Positions 60,746-64,000 of a stretch of 64,000 bases of DNA are shown here, piece after piece. This DNA comes from Citrus sinensis (Eukaryota > Streptophyta > Magnoliopsida > Sapindales > Rutaceae), in contig NC_068562.1 of the NCBI RefSeq assembly GCF_022201045.2, forward strand, positions 2,666,001 through 2,730,000. Direction: 5' to 3'. The notes under the pieces are model-generated. The model did no database searches, had not been told where the DNA came from, and worked only from the letters and a program-made list of their open reading frames with translations. Position 1 is the stretch's first letter, and each line of letters begins with the position of its first letter. A program made the position numbers and the translations under genes.

Positions 60746-62179
60746 ACCTCTCAGAAATGGAGTTTCCATTTGGATAAATCATCATTGCTTCCTTCAAGCT
60801 CTCTTTGTGTTATCAAATGCAAATTTAAATTGCCTCATATGCTTCTTTGCAAAATTCAGCCCACCTTTAGTTGAAGTGTTCTAAATATTGCGCATACACC
60901 CTAAGGCAGCCACATTATAAGTCACTTCTACTAATGGCACATGCAATGCAAATAATAAGTCAGGAAAAAAATATTTTTCCTTGGTTTGTCGTGCTTTTGT
61001 TCAAATATCATTTTCCAAATTATAATATTCCTCGACAACCAAAGCAATTCCAAAGATGATAGAATCTTTTATTGGACAAAGTTTTCATTGGGAGAACTGG
61101 CGAACCTTGATATTGTCTGTCTCAGGCTCCACTGATTCTTTGATGGAACTGTATGTATGATTCAAAGTTCCTTTGCAAATTTAAGCTAACTTTCAGTTCA
61201 CACATAGAGCATTAACTTGTTTGTGTATTTAGTCGAATATTGAAACTTTTTTTCTTTTCTTTTTTTGCAATTGTTAAATTTTTAAGGTTATTGAACTCCA
61301 TCTTGCTGCAAATGATATCATGAAACACTTATGTTTATTAACATAAACTGTTTTGAATGTTTATAAGTCTGTATAATGTTTGTAAATATGTTATTTGTGT
61401 TGGATAAACAATTATGAGAGACTTTTTTCTGGACCTTGGCCTCAATTCAATGCGGAGTTTAATAGACTTATTTTTTTTTTCTAATAAACTATAAAGCCGT
61501 GCAGTTTATTAGTATTAAAAACTAGCTCTCTTAAACCACACGGTTTAAAAACGTTTTTGCATTAAAAAAAAATGAAGGCGTCCGCATTAAAAAAAGACTA
61601 CACACACATATATATTAATGGGTGATTAGGAAAAATTTTCAACCCGGCATGGAGTTGGTTTGTTCAGCAATGGAAGACTTTGTAGGGCATATTCGAATGC
61701 ACACCACTTCAAGTAAACATATTTTATTATTTAATATTAGTATTAGAACACATCCCAAGCCCCTACCGGCTCTAATTATTTTATTTTTTCCGTTGAAGAT
61801 CAAGATTATATTTGCATCTCACGTCATTATTAACCATTTTCCAGATGTTACGTGTCTGGAAAGATCAATTTTTAAATGTTTGGAGATGGTATGAACCTAA
61901 TCAAATGCAGAGCCTAATAGTTGAATCCTATCTGTAATGGAACACGTCACATTATAATGGTGATGGTCAACCAGGCTCACATTTGGCCATATATTGCAAT
62001 GTTAATCATCTCAACATGTTCCCAGAAATTGCACATTCGAAACTAAGCCATTGAATGTTATAGCATTAAATTTTCTCCTAAAGTTATACCAAAATATAGC
62101 CCCATATAATGCTTGGAAAACTGGAGGAATCCATTCCTTCTTAAAGCAACATTCTGGCTTAAAGTCCATCTAATCTGGC
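60746..62179. other. 3' region of COR413-like gene and upstream region of the second LysM copy
   Basis: AT-rich. The plus-strand frames here (60871-61059 and 61622-61894) have no domain. No clear TATA box was chosen for the receptor copy. Confidence 0.5.
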
Positions 62180-64000
62180 ATGTTTAACATGGGTTTTCTC
62201 CCTTGCATTTCTGTTTTTACTTTGTTCACTCTGAGTTTCATCTCTTCGATTCAATCCCAGCAACCTTATATTGGACGGGCCACAACAGCTTGTTCTAGCT
62301 TTGATACTACGAATTCCGCTCTTGGTTACTCCTGTAATGGCCTGAACAGGAGTTGTCTAGCTTTCCTCATCTTCAGGTCTAAACCTCCTTTCAACACTGT
62401 TGCTTCTCTACGCTTTTGGCCTCTGAGCCATCTGAGCTCTCCAAAATAAATTCAGTTTCTGAAACAGCAACATTTGAAACGAACCAAATGGTAATAGTTC
62501 CTGTCAATTGCTCTTGTTCAGGTAAGCATTACCAGGCAAACACAACTTATTTTGTACAGAATGGGGATACTTATTTCTTGATTGCTAATAACACTTTCCA
62601 AGGCCTGTCAACCTGCCAAGCACTCCAGGATGAGCATGGTAATGTCAGTAATTTTGGTGTTGGTACAAGACTCCTTGCTCCTCTTAGATGTGCCTGTCCC
62701 ACAAAGAACCAGACCGATTCTGGTGTCCATTATCTGCTGAGCTACCTAGTTGAAGGGGATAATACCGTTTATGGTATTAGCAAAAGATTTGGTGTGGATA
62801 CTGACAGGACTCTCGAAGCCAATGGTCTTTCTGAGGGAGCACCCAACATTTATCCCTTCACTACACTTCTAGTTCCCCTAGAAAATCCACCATCAAGTTC
62901 TCAAACAACGGAGCAACGACCCCTACTGCCATCATCACCTCCACCTCCACCTCCACCTCCTAACTCTTCCTCCAATAAAGGCGCGAAGAAAACATGGATT
63001 TATGTTGTCATTGGGGTTCTAGCAGGAATTGCTCTAACATTGATCTTTGGTATGATCATATTCTATATGTTCTTCCGTATAAGTTATAAAAAGGAATTTG
63101 ATTCAACAATTGTATCGAGCAGTTTTGAGGCATGTGAAAAAGCCTCAAACAAAAAGTTGGATGAAGAATCTCGGGACTTCTTGGAGAGCATATCTGACAT
63201 AGCCCAATCCCTAAAAGTGTACACTTTTGAAGAACTGCAAGCTGCAACAGATGATTTCAATCCCAGCTGTTGGATTAAAGGATCTGTTTATCGTGGAAAA
63301 ATAGGTGGTGATTTTGTCGCTATTAAGAAAGTACATGGGGATGCGTCAGACCAGATAAAGTTGCTAAACAAGATTAACCATTCTAGTCTAATCCGACTCT
63401 TGGGCATTTGTTTTAATGGTGGAAATTGGTACCTGGTTTATGAATATGCTGTCAATGGATCCTTGAATGTCTGGATTAATGACAAAGGAGGAAAGTTTTT
63501 GGATTGGGCACAAAGAATACAGATAGCATTGGATGTGGCCACAGGTCTTAACTATCTGCATAGCTTCACCAACCCTCCTCATGTTCACAAAGATATAAAA
63601 TGCAGTAATGTTCTTCTTGATACTGATTTTAGGGCTAAGATAGCAAACTTTGCTCTAGCAAGGCCAGCAGAAAGGCAAGAAGGAGAATTTGCCTTGACAA
63701 GTCACATTGTCGGGACTAAAGGTTACATGGCACCTGAGTACTTGGAGAATGGTCTGGTCTCCACAAAACTTGACGTCTATGCCTTTGGAGTTCTCATGCT
63801 GGAGATGCTTTCAGGGAAAGAGGCCCCGGCACTATATTCAGAGGAAAATATGCTATTAGTTGATGTCTTAAATCCTGTGCTTCACAAGGAAGATGGAGAA
63901 GAGAGTTTGAGGCACTTAATGGACCCTTCTATGCAAGGGAACTATCCTCCAGTAACTGCCATACTGGTAATCAGATTGATCGAGAGTTGCCTGAAGAAAG
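62180..64000 (+). pseudogene. Second LysM receptor-like kinase copy, frameshifted, cut by window end
   Basis: A tandem duplicate of the gene at 56397. The likely start is the ATG at 62189, with a signal peptide as in the first copy. Compared with copy 1, four bases are missing near 62404-62407, so the frame from the ATG ends at 62449 after about 87 residues. A different frame then continues the LysM ectodomain, with its CSC and CAC pairs, a Pro-rich linker, a membrane span near 63000-63060, and a kinase domain open to the window end without any further break. The kinase has HKDIKCSN for HRD and NFA for DFG, so it too looks catalytically dead. Copy 2 has a (CCA/CCT)n run in its linker. No splice pair was found that would bypass the shift. 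Pseudogene or sequence error cannot be separated here. Confidence 0.8.

Overview
The window is plant nuclear DNA. It is AT-rich, its genes are sparse and split by GT-AG introns (or intronless where that is usual for the family), and every recognisable protein belongs to a land-plant family. The pattern suggests a eudicot; the species cannot be fixed from sequence reading alone. Eight protein-coding loci are supported: a mitochondrial calcium uniporter (MCU-type, + strand, 2 exons, 6350-8901), an ELO/HOS3-type fatty acid elongase-like protein (-, 15133-15990), an RMA-type membrane-anchored RING E3 ubiquitin ligase (+, 22510-23178), a GATL-type GT8 glycosyltransferase (+, 31140-32210), a PQ-loop vacuolar amino-acid transporter of the YPQ type (-, 11 coding exons, 40644-43787), a CML41-like EF-hand protein (+, 51397-52011), and a tandem pair of intronless LYK4/LYK5-type LysM receptor-like kinases (+, 56397-58295 and 62180 to the window end). 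A four-exon COR413-family cold-acclimation membrane protein (+, 59637-60745) sits between the two kinases. The YPQ and COR413 genes were assembled by hand from splice sites; both give continuous frames.

The second LysM receptor copy carries a 4-nt relative deletion early in its ectodomain. The rest of the copy is open up to the window edge, so it is either a young pseudogene or a sequence error. Both copies have pseudokinase features: HKD instead of HRD and NFS/NFA instead of DFG. This agrees with the non-catalytic chitin co-receptors LYK4 and LYK5.

The long intergenic spaces hold many small non-autonomous transposons and simple repeats. Best supported are two hAT MITEs with perfect 8-bp target-site duplications (4198-4542 and 11895-12656), a tRNA-derived SINE on the minus strand (52475-52693), a poly(A)-ended retroposed insertion with a perfect 13-bp duplication (33733-33903), a 459-bp element with long inverted repeats and a 9-bp duplication (30288-30746), and several inverted-repeat elements. 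Among the latter is a nearly perfect 112-bp hairpin at 36111-36222. LTR-like remnants are weaker calls.

The genes do not form an operon or an obvious cluster, apart from the LysM pair. Shared themes are calcium signalling (MCU, CML41-like), chitin/immune perception (LysM receptors) and membrane or wall functions, but this is ordinary for plant chromosomes and I infer no common pathway. No CRISPR array, rRNA or convincing tRNA gene was seen. I found no clearly new biological system. The items most worth checking are the frameshifted receptor copy, the elongase-like protein without its histidine box, the long hairpin and the transposon set.
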